The notes under the pieces were generated by a model. The model ran no database searches. It was not told where the DNA came from and saw only the letters and a program-made list of their open reading frames with translations. From contig CAWAVV010000021.1 in the NCBI GenBank assembly GCA_963785565.1, positions 47,889-111,888 on the forward strand: 64,000 nucleotides of DNA, written 5' to 3'. The translations under genes and the position numbers were made by a program. How positions within the stretch are numbered: the first letter of the stretch is position 1; each line of letters opens with the position of its first letter. This document shows positions 17,195 to 26,339 of this stretch, one piece after another. The DNA is from AP-15 sp963785565 (GTDB lineage Bacteria; Pseudomonadota; Alphaproteobacteria; ATCC43930; CGMCC-115725).

Positions 17195-19156
17195 TTAGAG
17201 GGAACGCAGCCGCCGCCGCAATGCTCGCTCGAGGGCCAGGCCGATGGCGAGCCCTCCCAGGGAGATTCCGACCGCGTACGGCTTGTTGACCCAAGGCGAC
17301 GAGTATTGCGGGAAAAAGCGCGGTGCGAAACCATTCGATGTTGACCAGCATCGGGTTCCATACGAGGATATCTCTGACCCGTGGCGGCCACATGCTCGGG
17401 AATGAAGAAGACGCCCGAGAGGAAATACAATAGTCGGCCCCAAGCCATGCCAAGCCTTCGTGACCGATGGGCTGAGATTGTTTAATACCGCTGCAATCGA
17501 GCCGAGCCCGACGCCGAATAGCCAGGCACTCAAATACGCGAATATCGCTGTCGGGATGCTCGGCATTCCCTGTCCATACCCGAAGATGAAAAACAATATA
17601 TAGACTAGGGTGGTCGTTGCCCCGCCGATAAACAGTTCGGTGGTCGACAACCGCCAGGAACAGATCGGTACGGCGGATACGCGGCACCAGCAGCAACGAT
17701 CTGTATACTCGCCGAAAATATTTAGGCTATGCGTCACGACATGTAAAACGATGTAAAGCGGCAGGACGCCGGTCGAGTAAAAAAAGAACAGATTGTTGCC
17801 GAGCGGCGGCATTCCGCGGTTGAACACGGTCAAAACAAGCCCGAGCATAATCACTTGAATTAGCGGCTCGATAAACGAGGAAAGCAGACCGAGGCGCGAG
17901 TGCATGGTGCGATAGGAAAGATCCCGCGCCACCAGAGCCATGACGACCCGCTCTTGAATGCGCGCCGCCTCAATAAAATCCCGCAATTCATCGATCGCCC
18001 GCTCGGCTTCGCGCCGCGTCGCCGATCTACCGCTTCTACGCGGCAGCGGCTTGAACGTCGTCGGGCCGAGCTGCGCCGTGCCGTCCTCCCGCCGCAACAC
18101 CGTCGCTTGTAGCGTCAGCCGCATTTCGCGGATGCCGGAATCGTCGGGGAATAGCTGGCCGGCGTTCCGCAGAACTTGGATCGCCTGGTCGAGACGTCCG
18201 AGCCCGTTTAGCAGATGCGCCTGAGCTACAAGCAAGGGGGAATTGCCGGGATCGAGCGCGACCGCTCGATCCATCCATTCGATCGCCTGCTCGCGGTGCC
18301 CCAGAACGTTGGCGAGGGCCGAGGCGTTGTACCAATATTCGCTGGCGTCGGGCCGTAATTCCGTAGCTTTGCCGGCGGCGGCGAGGGCCTCCTGGTAGCG
18401 GCCGGTTTCCGCAAGCGCCGCGCTGAGCAGCCGGTGGACCTCAGCATTTGCCGGATCGCGCGCAGCGACATTACGCAGCATCGGCACGACTTCCCGAAAC
18501 CGGCGGCCGCTGCACAGGATGCGCGCCAGTAGCAAATGATTGGCAGTGGTCTCCGGATAGGTTTCCCGGGCTCGGGTCGCGGCGGCGACCGCCTGCTCGA
18601 GAAGGCCCATCTGATAGGCCAATTCCGCTTCGGCGCGGAGCGCCTGTTCCGGCGGCTCCGACACCGCGTTGAGCCGATGAAAGATCGCCAACGCCTCTTG
18701 GGTGTCGCCCCGCGCGCGCAGGAGCGAGCCGATCATCACGCTGAGCTGCGGCAACTCACCGCAGGCAATCTGGTGCTGGCGCGCCACGTCGAGCGCGCCA
18801 TCGAAATCGCCGGATCTGACCAGCAACTCCCGCAATTCGTGATAGGCGACCGAGAGCGAAGGGTCCGCCGCGATCGCTCGACGGAAATACGTGTCGGCAT
18901 CGACCGTGTTGCCCGCGACCTGGGAACACTGTGCGAGCCGGCACAGATGCGAGGCGTCTTCCCCGCCACGCGCGACTAGCATCGCCATCGCCATCGCCGC
19001 GGTCGCAAAATCCTCGTTGCGATAGGCTACCTCAGAGGCGACCAGCAGGTCGCCGTCACTCAGCCCTGCGGCGACGTCGGCGGCCAACACGCCGCGAATT
19101 GCGTCGATCGGCGTGTCGAGCGATATCGGGGAAATGTTCGAAGGCACGCGCCGCAC
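17195..19156 (-). CDS. TPR array fused to a KpsM-type ABC-2 polysaccharide export permease, with several indels in the 3' part
   Basis: 653 codons in the longest frame. Residues 1 to about 350 are TPR repeats (for example LVASEVAYRNEDFATAAMAM, EAELAYQMGLLEQAVAAATR, AIEWMDRAVALDPGN). From about 395 the sequence is a KpsM/ABC-2 permease: ARDLSYRTMHSRLGLLSSFI, VIMLGLVLTVFNRG, LVYILFFIFGYGQGMPSIP. The conserved sense shifts frame repeatedly. LLLVPRIRRTDLFLAVV (about 17650-17700), RLLYFLSGVFFIPEH and RVRDILVWNPMLVNIEWF (about 17310-17440) lie in the other two frames, before the original frame resumes at QYSSPWVNKPYAVGISLGG. I count five switches. It should be the membrane partner of the KpsT-like ATPase, although it sits on the opposite strand. 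The N-terminal TPR fusion is unusual for KpsM. Confidence 0.72.
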   Translation of the reverse strand: MRRVPSNISPISLDTPIDAIRGVLAADVAAGLSDGDLLVASEVAYRNEDFATAAMAMAMLVARGGEDASHLCRLAQCSQVAGNTVDADTYFRRAIAADPSLSVAYHELRELLVRSGDFDGALDVARQHQIACGELPQLSVMIGSLLRARGDTQEALAIFHRLNAVSEPPEQALRAEAELAYQMGLLEQAVAAATRARETYPETTANHLLLARILCSGRRFREVVPMLRNVAARDPANAEVHRLLSAALAETGRYQEALAAAGKATELRPDASEYWYNASALANVLGHREQAIEWMDRAVALDPGNSPLLVAQAHLLNGLGRLDQAIQVLRNAGQLFPDDSGIREMRLTLQATVLRREDGTAQLGPTTFKPLPRRSGRSATRREAERAIDELRDFIEAARIQERVVMALVARDLSYRTMHSRLGLLSSFIEPLIQVIMLGLVLTVFNRGMPPLGNNLFFFYSTGVLPLYIVLHVVTHSLNIFGEYTDRCCWCRVSAVPICSWRLSTTELFIGGATTTLVYILFFIFGYGQGMPSIPTAIFAYLSAWLFGVGLGSIAAVLNNLSPSVTKAWHGLGPTIVFPLGRLLHSRACGRHGSEISSYGTRCWSTSNGFAPRFFPQYSSPWVNKPYAVGISLGGLAIGLALERALRRRLRSL

Positions 19157-19240
19157 CCGAATTCGCCGTCAACCGGCCCGACGCCCTGATCCGAATGTCC
19201 GCGGCACCGCCGACGGCCTCGAAGCGGTGTTCGGCACCGG

Positions 19241-20605
19241 TCAACTCTCCAGCAAGTTGCGGTACGTTTCCACCATCCCAGCGGGATTATAGCATTTGAG
19301 CGCTCGTTCGCGGCTTGTCGTTAAATGCTCTTCGACAAGATGAAACCGCTGCAGCGCTTCAGCCAATTCAACAAAATTTCCGATGTTGAAGAAAGCCATC
19401 GAATCCGGAAAATATTGATTCATCTCGCGGAATACTGGGGCATTTGAGAATAATGCTCGCGTTCCAAACTCGATCGCCATTGTCGCGGGTCCGGACGCGC
19501 TCTGCCCCGATTTGGTTTTTATGTACGGATGAACCGCATAGTCTATCGCAGTATAAAGTCGAGTCATTTCGTCGTCGCTTACCTGCCCAACGAACTGAAT
19601 ACGGTTAAGGATTCGATCGTTCGGCAGGAAATATTTAAATTCCGATTTTGGGAACAGGTCTTGCTTTATTTGCATTCGGTCGAGATCGATGCTGGAGGAG
19701 ATCTCGCCGAATTCATTGTTGAGCCGGGCTGTCGTCGAATGGTGGCCGTTGAACTGCTGCTCAGGCAAAAGGGAAAAAGCCAATATCTGGCCGAGATACG
19801 CGCCAATGTCGCGATCGGCCTCCACTGCATGCGGGTGTTCGCCGCCGATAATCGCAAGTCGCCAATCATCCGGTAAAAATTCGAGCGCCTTGATCGCAGT
19901 CAAATGCCCCTTGTAGGACGACAGGAACCCGAAAACGCCAATGTAGCGGTGGTCAGGATCAAGGCCGAACTGTTGCAACACCGTGCCGCGGTTCGCCGAC
20001 GCTTTTATCTTCGCGACTTCCCCCTGATCGAAATAGGTGATCGGATAATTGCTTATCCTAGGCAGGTCAAACAGCCTCTGGAGTAGGATCTGGTCCGCTC
20101 GGCAAAATGTAAGGACGTGGACATGCCGGGCGCGGGCCACATAGCTCCAGAAACGAGTGGCGTATTTCATGATCGCCTGCGAGCGCAGGTTCATTTCAAT
20201 CGCCGCCGCTCGCCATTGTCCGGTCAGCGCGTTGATCACCGCATCGAAATAGCTAGGGCGGAAAATGCCGCGGTGAAAGCCGTGGACGGTGACGATGGCG
20301 CGCTTCGATGCCTTCAGGAGACGCTGGACGCGGCCGTACGACTGACGTGCCTGCGAACCGTACAGGCCCGGCTCAAATTGCAGCAAAACCGCATCGTAAT
20401 CGCAGATCTCCCCGGCGATCCGGGCAATCTCCCGGTCGCCTTTGCGTCGCATTGCCCCGGATCCACTGATGCGCAACAGCGTTACCGGCAGTCGCTTGAC
20501 GTCGACCTGAAAGCCAGAATTCGACAGGTGTTTAAGAAGCCGAGAGCTGTAAAATGCTGCGCCACATTCCTCTTGGTAGCTCGAGACGATAGCCAGCCGT
20601 CTCAC
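19241..20605 (-). CDS. Glycosyltransferase (GT4-like, GT-B fold)
   Basis: About 454 residues. The N-terminus RRLAIVSSYQEECGAAFYSS has the glycine-containing loop of a GT-B transferase, and YIGVFGFLSSYKGHLTAIKA plus RLAIIGGEHPHA (about residues 220-255) mark the second Rossmann domain. The acidic EFG near the C-terminus (MAIEFGTRALFS) fits the nucleotide-sugar ribose contact region of family 4. The frame opens at 20668, but GTG 20605 is preceded by GGAGGAGG at ideal spacing and begins exactly at the fold, so it is chosen. It is followed on the same strand by the TPR-permease gene. It probably builds the glycan exported by the locus. Donor and acceptor are unknown. Confidence 0.8.
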   Translation of the reverse strand: MRRLAIVSSYQEECGAAFYSSRLLKHLSNSGFQVDVKRLPVTLLRISGSGAMRRKGDREIARIAGEICDYDAVLLQFEPGLYGSQARQSYGRVQRLLKASKRAIVTVHGFHRGIFRPSYFDAVINALTGQWRAAAIEMNLRSQAIMKYATRFWSYVARARHVHVLTFCRADQILLQRLFDLPRISNYPITYFDQGEVAKIKASANRGTVLQQFGLDPDHRYIGVFGFLSSYKGHLTAIKALEFLPDDWRLAIIGGEHPHAVEADRDIGAYLGQILAFSLLPEQQFNGHHSTTARLNNEFGEISSSIDLDRMQIKQDLFPKSEFKYFLPNDRILNRIQFVGQVSDDEMTRLYTAIDYAVHPYIKTKSGQSASGPATMAIEFGTRALFSNAPVFREMNQYFPDSMAFFNIGNFVELAEALQRFHLVEEHLTTSRERALKCYNPAGMVETYRNLLES

Positions 20606-21563
20606 TGTGCCCTCCTCCACATGCAGAGTATCTCTTGCTGGACGTCGCGGGAGCCAGACGATTTTCAATCACGGCGTCGTAGGGAGCGTTCTTCAGGTGC
20701 GATCAAGATCAAATGCCAACGCCATACTTCATATCACGAATCCACCTCGACCGCTCGCGATTTTACGCAGAGCGCCGGCCGATTTCAACAGCCCGCGCCC
20801 CGTTGCCCTATGGGCGTCGCCTTAACCGACATTCCCCGGATTCCCCGGCCATCGGGCGTGATTATGCGTCTCACCGACGCGCTGCGGCAACCAATTCGAT
20901 TGCAACCGCCCCATTGGCAACCAAAATGACGGGGCGCTTGGCTTGCGGGGCTGGTACTTGAAGCCTTTCCGTACTCAAGACGCACTCCTCCCGCCATTTG
21001 TAACCCCACTGCCAATCATGGACCTCTGATGCCGGTGCGGGCGGTTCTCGAATTCGCGCGATGAGCATCAGGATTTCCCTGAACATCTGCCGCGGCACCG
21101 CGATTTCGGTCATCAGGATTGGATTCACGGCCGGTCGCGCGGGCGCGAGGCCGCCGAACGCCGTCGAACTGCGCCGATCCCGGCGCACGAGACCTGCAAT
21201 CGGAGACGCAGCTTAAAAAATCGATTGCTCTTTTCGCGTGAACTTTCGGGGTCTCCCTCGCGGCGCTCGGGCCGCGCTCTACAAGTCCGCCTTCCCCCGG
21301 ATCAGGTCCGGGGTACGGCGCGAGACGCGGAGCCGTCCCCTTTTCTCCCGCTCGGGGGGAGGGGACGATCGGCGCGTACGCACCACGTCCTTCTGACGCC
21401 TTCTGCGGTCACAGCTCTCTTGGCCGTGATCGTCGACGGCATCCGACGACGCCCTAATGCTGGATACCGCTCTCGTTTCGGCCGTATCCGTTTCGCCACG
21501 TTCGCGGAAACCATGTCATCCCGCAGACCGTGGCCCGGCCTCGCGGACCCGGCACGAACGGCG
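20606..21563. other. Long intergenic region between the polysaccharide locus and ispG
   Basis: About 960 bases without a gene I can defend. Minus-strand frames exist, the longest being 105 codons at 20871-21188. Its latter part (STERLQVPAPQAKRPVIL, preceded by a GGGAGGAG) looks mildly protein-like but matches nothing I recognise. The segment 21200-21560 looks non-coding and contains a GC hairpin. Promoters of the glycosyltransferase operon should lie near 20610-20870. Confidence 0.5.
21295..21313. repeat. GC-rich perfect hairpin
   Basis: CCCCGGA, loop TCAGG, then TCCGGGG: a perfect 7-bp stem with a 5-base loop in non-coding DNA downstream of ispG. No U-tract follows on either strand, so it is not a clear intrinsic terminator. 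It resembles the interspersed palindromes common between genes in alphaproteobacteria. Confidence 0.55.
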
Positions 21564-22697
21564 TTACTCCGCGGGCTCTAGTACCGGCTCGGCGCTGTTC
21601 CGCCGGGCCTCGATCTCGGCCGCCTTTTTTTCGACCAGCTCGACCAGGTGATCGACGATGTCCGTGTTCTTCAGACGGTGATCGGTCAGGCCGCTGATGT
21701 AAACTTGGTGGGTGCCATTGCCGCCGCCGGTAAAGCCGATATCGGTCTCGCGCGCTTCTCCGGGACCGTTCACGACACAGCCAATCACAGAAACGGTCAA
21801 CGGCGTCGTGATATGGGCGAGCCGCTCCTCCAGCCGCTCGACCGTTTTGATCACCTCGAACTGCTGGCGCGCGCACGAGGGACATGAGATCACGGTGACC
21901 CCGCGACGACGCAAGTTCAAGGATTTGAGCATCTCGAAGCCGGCCTTGACCTCCTCGACCGGATCGGCCGACAGCGAAACCCGGATCGTGTCACCGATGC
22001 CGGACCACAGCAGCATCCCCAGTCCGATCGAGGATTTGACGGTGCCGCTGCGCAGACCGCCCGCCTCGGTGATGCCGAGATGGAGCGGATAGTCGCAAGC
22101 TTCGGCAAGCTGCTGATAGGCTGCGACGGCAAGAAACACGTCGGACGCCTTGCAGGAAATCTTGAACTCGAAGAAGTCGTTGTCCTCGAGAATTTTAGCA
22201 TGGTTGAGCGCACTCTCGACCATGGCCTCGGGACAAGGTTCGCCGTAGCGCTCGAGCAGATCGCGCTCGAGCGAGCCAGCGTTGACCCCGATCCGCATTG
22301 AGCAACCATGATCCTTGGCCGCCTTGATCACCTCGCGGACGCGCGCGGACGAGCCGATATTGCCCGGATTGATGCGCAGGCAGGCGGCGCCGCTCTCCGC
22401 CGCCTCGATCGCGCGCTTGTAGTGGAAATGGATGTCGGCAACGATCGGCACCGTGGCTTGGCGCACGATCTCCTTGAGCGCCAGCGCCAATTCCTGATCG
22501 GGGCAAGAAACCCGGACGATGTCGGCGCCGGCGCGTTCGAGCGCCTGGACCTGCTCGACCGTCGCCTTGACGTCGCTCGTCACCGTGTTGGTCATCGACT
22601 GCACCGTGATCGGCGCATCGCCGCCGACCGGCACCTTGCCCACGTGGATCTTGCGGCAGCTGCGGCGGTGGATGTCACGATACGGTCTGACACTCAT
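21564..22697 (-). CDS. ispG: 4-hydroxy-3-methylbut-2-enyl diphosphate synthase (flavodoxin/ferredoxin-dependent)
   Basis: 377-residue IspG (GcpE), the [4Fe-4S] enzyme that reductively opens MEcPP to HMBPP in the non-mevalonate isoprenoid pathway. Family hallmarks are clear: VPVGGDAPITVQSMTNT near the N-terminus, PIVADIHFHYKRA, RINPGNIG, and the cluster cysteines in SCPSCARQQF (about residues 269-278) and IGCVVNGPGEA (about 306-316). The single-domain bacterial length is normal. ATG 22697 has GAGG six bases upstream and starts SVRPYRDIHRR, so the 20-residue extension to 22757 is unlikely. It follows rodZ closely on the same strand, an order also known in E. coli. Confidence 0.97.
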   Translation of the reverse strand: MSVRPYRDIHRRSCRKIHVGKVPVGGDAPITVQSMTNTVTSDVKATVEQVQALERAGADIVRVSCPDQELALALKEIVRQATVPIVADIHFHYKRAIEAAESGAACLRINPGNIGSSARVREVIKAAKDHGCSMRIGVNAGSLERDLLERYGEPCPEAMVESALNHAKILEDNDFFEFKISCKASDVFLAVAAYQQLAEACDYPLHLGITEAGGLRSGTVKSSIGLGMLLWSGIGDTIRVSLSADPVEEVKAGFEMLKSLNLRRRGVTVISCPSCARQQFEVIKTVERLEERLAHITTPLTVSVIGCVVNGPGEARETDIGFTGGGNGTHQVYISGLTDHRLKNTDIVDHLVELVEKKAAEIEARRNSAEPVLEPAE

Positions 22698-22782
22698 TAT
22701 CGACCTCGCTCGGGTGATTTCGCAAACTGGCTTATAGTTGGTTTGGGCAGCGCACAAAAGGAGGGGCGGCGCTCAGGCGGCC

Positions 22783-23884
22783 TCAATTGTAAGTCGTGCT
22801 CCCCGCCGTCAGCAATTGGGGATCTAGCGCCACATTGCGCACAGCGCCGATTGGACCCAGAGACGGCGCCGGTTTGCCGTCGACCATGACATCGAGCCCG
22901 CCGGCATTGCCGGCTCTCATGGACAAGCCAGCCCGGTCTGGCACCCGATAGCTCTCACCTGGCTTCAGCACACCGGTGAACAGCACCGAGTGGTCGGAAT
23001 CGCGTACCTGAATCCAACTGTCGGTAGTTGGCCCGCAAAACAATTCTCGTCGATCCATCGGCAGCGCCATAGGTCTGCGGCGTCCCGCTCTCCGCTTCGA
23101 GCACAGAGCCTGCCGCCGCATCTGCGCTGGTGCTCGGAATGTGCGGCACGGAGGCAGCAGCGGAAGTGGTTGCCGGAACGGGAGCGGGAGGCGTCGCTGG
23201 AATGCCGGGGATCGTTGCAGCAGCAGGCGGAGGGGACCCGCCTGGCGCCGCCTCCGCCTCGCTTGCCGCCGGCATCTCGGTGCCTGATAGGGGTTCCGAC
23301 GGCGGAGCGCCAGCCTGCCCGGTGGTTGTCGCCGAGGTGGCTGGCGCAATTGGAGCCGGCGTCACCGAAGCCGCAGGTTTTGGCGGTTTTGGCGGCAGCA
23401 GCGTTGCCGGCACCTCGGTTACGCGCTCTGGCCGGGCAAGTTCATCGGTCGATAAATAGTACCATGCTCCGTATCCGCAGATTGCCAAGATCAGCGCCAG
23501 CAGCAGCATTGCGCGGCCCGGCACGCTGCGCTCGCCGAGCGGCATCGGGAACGAAAGATCAGGCTTTGCGTCGAGACCCGCGGCCTCGAGCCTAAAGCGC
23601 CGCAGTATCTCCGCGCCGTCGAGCCCGAGGTGATCGCCGTAGGCGCGCACGAAGCCGGCGGCGTAGGCCGGGCCAGGGAGACGATCGGGGCGTCCTTCCT
23701 CGATCGCGGCCAAGTAGGCCGGCTTGATCCGAAGCGCCCCTGCAACGTCGCTGAAATTGAGGCCGAGCGCTTCGCGCTGTTGCCGCAGCGCATCACCCGC
23801 AGAACGCGGGCCCGCTGGGAGTGGAACTTCGCCTTCGAATCCAATCTCCGCGAGAGGGGTCTTGATCCGCTGAAACAAAGCCAT
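22783..23884 (-). CDS. rodZ: RodZ-like cytoskeletal/cell-shape protein (HTH_25, TM, DUF4115), frameshifted
   Basis: The open frame runs 23884 to 22955. An N-terminal HTH_25 domain (about residues 28-95: ALRQQREALGLNFSDVAGAL, then AIEEGR..LPGPAYAAGFVR) binds MreB in RodZ. It is followed by TM RAMLLLALILAICGYGAWYY (about 125-144) and a proline/alanine-rich periplasmic linker. The C-terminal DUF4115 domain is split: GSTRIVLRA is in the first frame, but TTDSWIQVRDSDHSVLFTG, YRVPDRAGL and NAGGLDVMVDGKPAP are one frame over, ending at 22783. One extra base at about 23027-23030 explains this, so the restored span is given. It lies immediately upstream of ispG. Confidence 0.85.
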
Positions 23885-24065
23885 CGAACGGTTGCCAGAA
23901 ACACATCTTAACCAAAGAGGCTTCTATTTGTCCAATCGCGCCATCGCCCACCCAACTCTTCACCTGCTATTCGCGAATCCGATAGCGGCCCATCGCGCGG
24001 CTCGCGTGACGGTTCGGATCGGCTCCGGCGCATAATTCGGCGGCGGGGCGCTGAGTTGGCTGGAG

Positions 24066-26339
24066 TTACAATGCGATTGCATGGTCGCGGGCATAGGCTT
24101 CGAGTTTTGGTCTGAGCGAATGGTCCGGCCTCGCGCTGATTTCGCCGATATAGTCCGCGACCGCAGCGGCATCGAGGCTGCGAATCATCATCTTCACCGG
24201 GCCGATTGCGGTCCCCGCCATCGACAATGTCCGAAAGCCGAGAGCGATCAGGACCATGGCCTCGATCGGGTTGCCCGCCATCTCACCGCACATACTTAGC
24301 GGCACTGCCGACGCACAGGTCTGCACAACCACTTCGCGCAACATTGCCAGCATCGGCGGGGACAGAGGATCATAGCGATCGGCGAGCCGCGGATTGCCGC
24401 GATCGCAGGCAAACAGAAACTGGAGCAAATCGTTGGTGCCGATCGATAGGAAATCTATCCGCCGGCACAGCGCCGGCAGCTGCCACAACAACGCAGGCAC
24501 TTCGAGCATCACACCGATCTTGACCGACGCGGGTAGCACGCGGCCCTCGGCAGCCGCGTAGGCAAGCTCCATATCGAGCAACGCGCGGGCGCGTTCGAGC
24601 TCGGGAATCTCGGCGATCATCGGAAACTTGACCAGCAGATTGCGTCCCTCGGCCGCACGCACCAAAGCGCGCAGCTGCTCTCGCAACATCGCCGGCCGAT
24701 CGAGTCCGATGCGGATCGCACGCCAGCCCATTGCCGGATTGTCCTCTGACGCATGCGGCAAATAGGGCAATAGCTTGTCGCCACCGATATCCAAAGTGCG
24801 GAAAACGACCGGCCGCCCGTCCGCCTGCTCGAACACATTGCGGTAGAATTCGGTCTGGTCCTCGATCGCGGGAAATGTGTCACGCAGCATGAACGGGATC
24901 TCGGTGCGAAACAGCCCGACACCTTCGGCCCCGGTTGCCGCCAATTGCGGCATGTCGATGAGCAAACCCGCATTCAGCAGAAGTTTGATCCCGATCCCGT
25001 CGCGCGTAATCGCCGGGGCGGTGCGAAGACTGTCGTAGAGCGTCCCGCGGCGGGTTCGCGCCTCGACCGCTGCCACAGTTGATTGTTGAACGTCCTGGCT
25101 CGGCCGAATCAGGATTTGAGCGTGATCGCCATCGAGTATGACGACATCGCCGGTCTCGATACGGTTTACTGCGCCGCCGACCCGACCGACGACGGGAATG
25201 TCGAGCGCGCGCGCGACAATCGCGACATGGGCGGTCGGCGACCCCTCTTCGAGCACCAGACCGATGACCCGCCTATGGGCGTAGTCCAACAGCTCGGCCG
25301 GTCCCATCGCGCGGGCCACCAAAATGAACTCCGGCGGCAATTCGGCCCACGCGGCATTCGGCGACCGTTTTGATAGATGCTGCTGTAGCCGGTTGGCGAG
25401 GTCGTCGAGATCGACCAAGCGCTCTCGTAGGTAGGCGTCGCTGATCTGCATCATGCGGGTACTGGTTTCGTCGCGAACCTTTTGCACCGCCGCCTCGGCG
25501 GTCAAGCCGCTCCGGATCGCATCGGCGATGCGCGCGATCCAGCCACGGTCGGCGGCGAACATGCGATACGCCTCGAGAACGTCGCGGTGCTCGCCGGCGC
25601 CGAGCCCCTGGCTGGCTAAGACCAGTTCGTCGACCAACTCACGCATCGCCGCAACCGCCCGCCGCAGGCGCTCGAGCTCGGCGGTGACATCCTCGGCGAC
25701 AACCTGTCGGATCGCCAGCCGCGGTTGGTGCAGCACGGCTGGTCCGATTGCCAGCCCGGGGTTGAGCCGAACGCCGACCAACCGGACGGGGAGCATCCCG
25801 CCGGCCTGGCTCTGCGCGATTTCAAGCGGGTTGATAAGTTCGCCGCTGGCCGCGAGCTCGGCCACAATCATGGCGATCGTCTGCAATACCTCGATCTCGT
25901 CCTCGGCATAACGGCGCGAAATCCGGTTCTGCACAACGAGCACGCCAAAGACCCGGCCGCTCCGTATGATCGGAACGCCCATCAGCGATCGGTATATCTC
26001 TTCGCCGGTCTCGGGCCGGTAGGCGAAAGCCGGATGCGCCTGCGCGTCTTCGAGCGCCAGAGGACGCGCCGTCGCGGCGATCAGCCCGACAAGACCCTCG
26101 CCGACGCGAAGCCTCGTGCGATGAACGGCTTCCGGCCGCAGACCCTCGGTAGCAAATAATTCGAGCACCTCGCCGGCGCGCATGATGTAGACAGAGCAGA
26201 CCTCCGCGACCATCTCCGCCGCGATGATACGAACGATAGTGTCGAGCCGGTCCTGCGAGTTGCCGGCGCTGGCCATAATGTCGCGGAGCCGGCGCAGCAG
26301 CCGGCGGATTCCGCTGACGCTACCTGGAACCTCATTCAT
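24066..26339 (-). CDS. ptsP: Phosphoenolpyruvate-protein phosphotransferase of the nitrogen PTS (EI-Ntr)
   Basis: 757 residues with the PtsP layout. An N-terminal GAF domain (about 1-165: VCSVYIMRAGEVLELFATEG, MGVPIIRSGRVFGVLVVQ) senses small molecules. The EI N-domain carries the phospho-accepting histidine in EEGSPTAHVAIVARALDIPV (about 365-384). The PEP-binding barrel has GVGLFRTEIPFML, FRTLDIGGDKLLPYL and FLSIGTNDLLQFLFACDR, with the catalytic cysteine region PLSMCGEMAG (about 690-699). It starts the Npr/EIIA-Ntr phosphorelay that signals nitrogen and carbon status. Its ATG overlaps the upstream nitronate monooxygenase stop by 4 bases, so the two are translationally coupled. Intact and full length. 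Confidence 0.95.
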   Translation of the reverse strand: MNEVPGSVSGIRRLLRRLRDIMASAGNSQDRLDTIVRIIAAEMVAEVCSVYIMRAGEVLELFATEGLRPEAVHRTRLRVGEGLVGLIAATARPLALEDAQAHPAFAYRPETGEEIYRSLMGVPIIRSGRVFGVLVVQNRISRRYAEDEIEVLQTIAMIVAELAASGELINPLEIAQSQAGGMLPVRLVGVRLNPGLAIGPAVLHQPRLAIRQVVAEDVTAELERLRRAVAAMRELVDELVLASQGLGAGEHRDVLEAYRMFAADRGWIARIADAIRSGLTAEAAVQKVRDETSTRMMQISDAYLRERLVDLDDLANRLQQHLSKRSPNAAWAELPPEFILVARAMGPAELLDYAHRRVIGLVLEEGSPTAHVAIVARALDIPVVGRVGGAVNRIETGDVVILDGDHAQILIRPSQDVQQSTVAAVEARTRRGTLYDSLRTAPAITRDGIGIKLLLNAGLLIDMPQLAATGAEGVGLFRTEIPFMLRDTFPAIEDQTEFYRNVFEQADGRPVVFRTLDIGGDKLLPYLPHASEDNPAMGWRAIRIGLDRPAMLREQLRALVRAAEGRNLLVKFPMIAEIPELERARALLDMELAYAAAEGRVLPASVKIGVMLEVPALLWQLPALCRRIDFLSIGTNDLLQFLFACDRGNPRLADRYDPLSPPMLAMLREVVVQTCASAVPLSMCGEMAGNPIEAMVLIALGFRTLSMAGTAIGPVKMMIRSLDAAAVADYIGEISARPDHSLRPKLEAYARDHAIAL

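Noticed and set aside
20871..21188. 105-codon minus-strand GTG frame upstream of the glycosyltransferase
   Set aside because: No family, weak start site; an internal TTG has a good ribosome site but yields only 34 residues. Kept as part of the intergenic entry.
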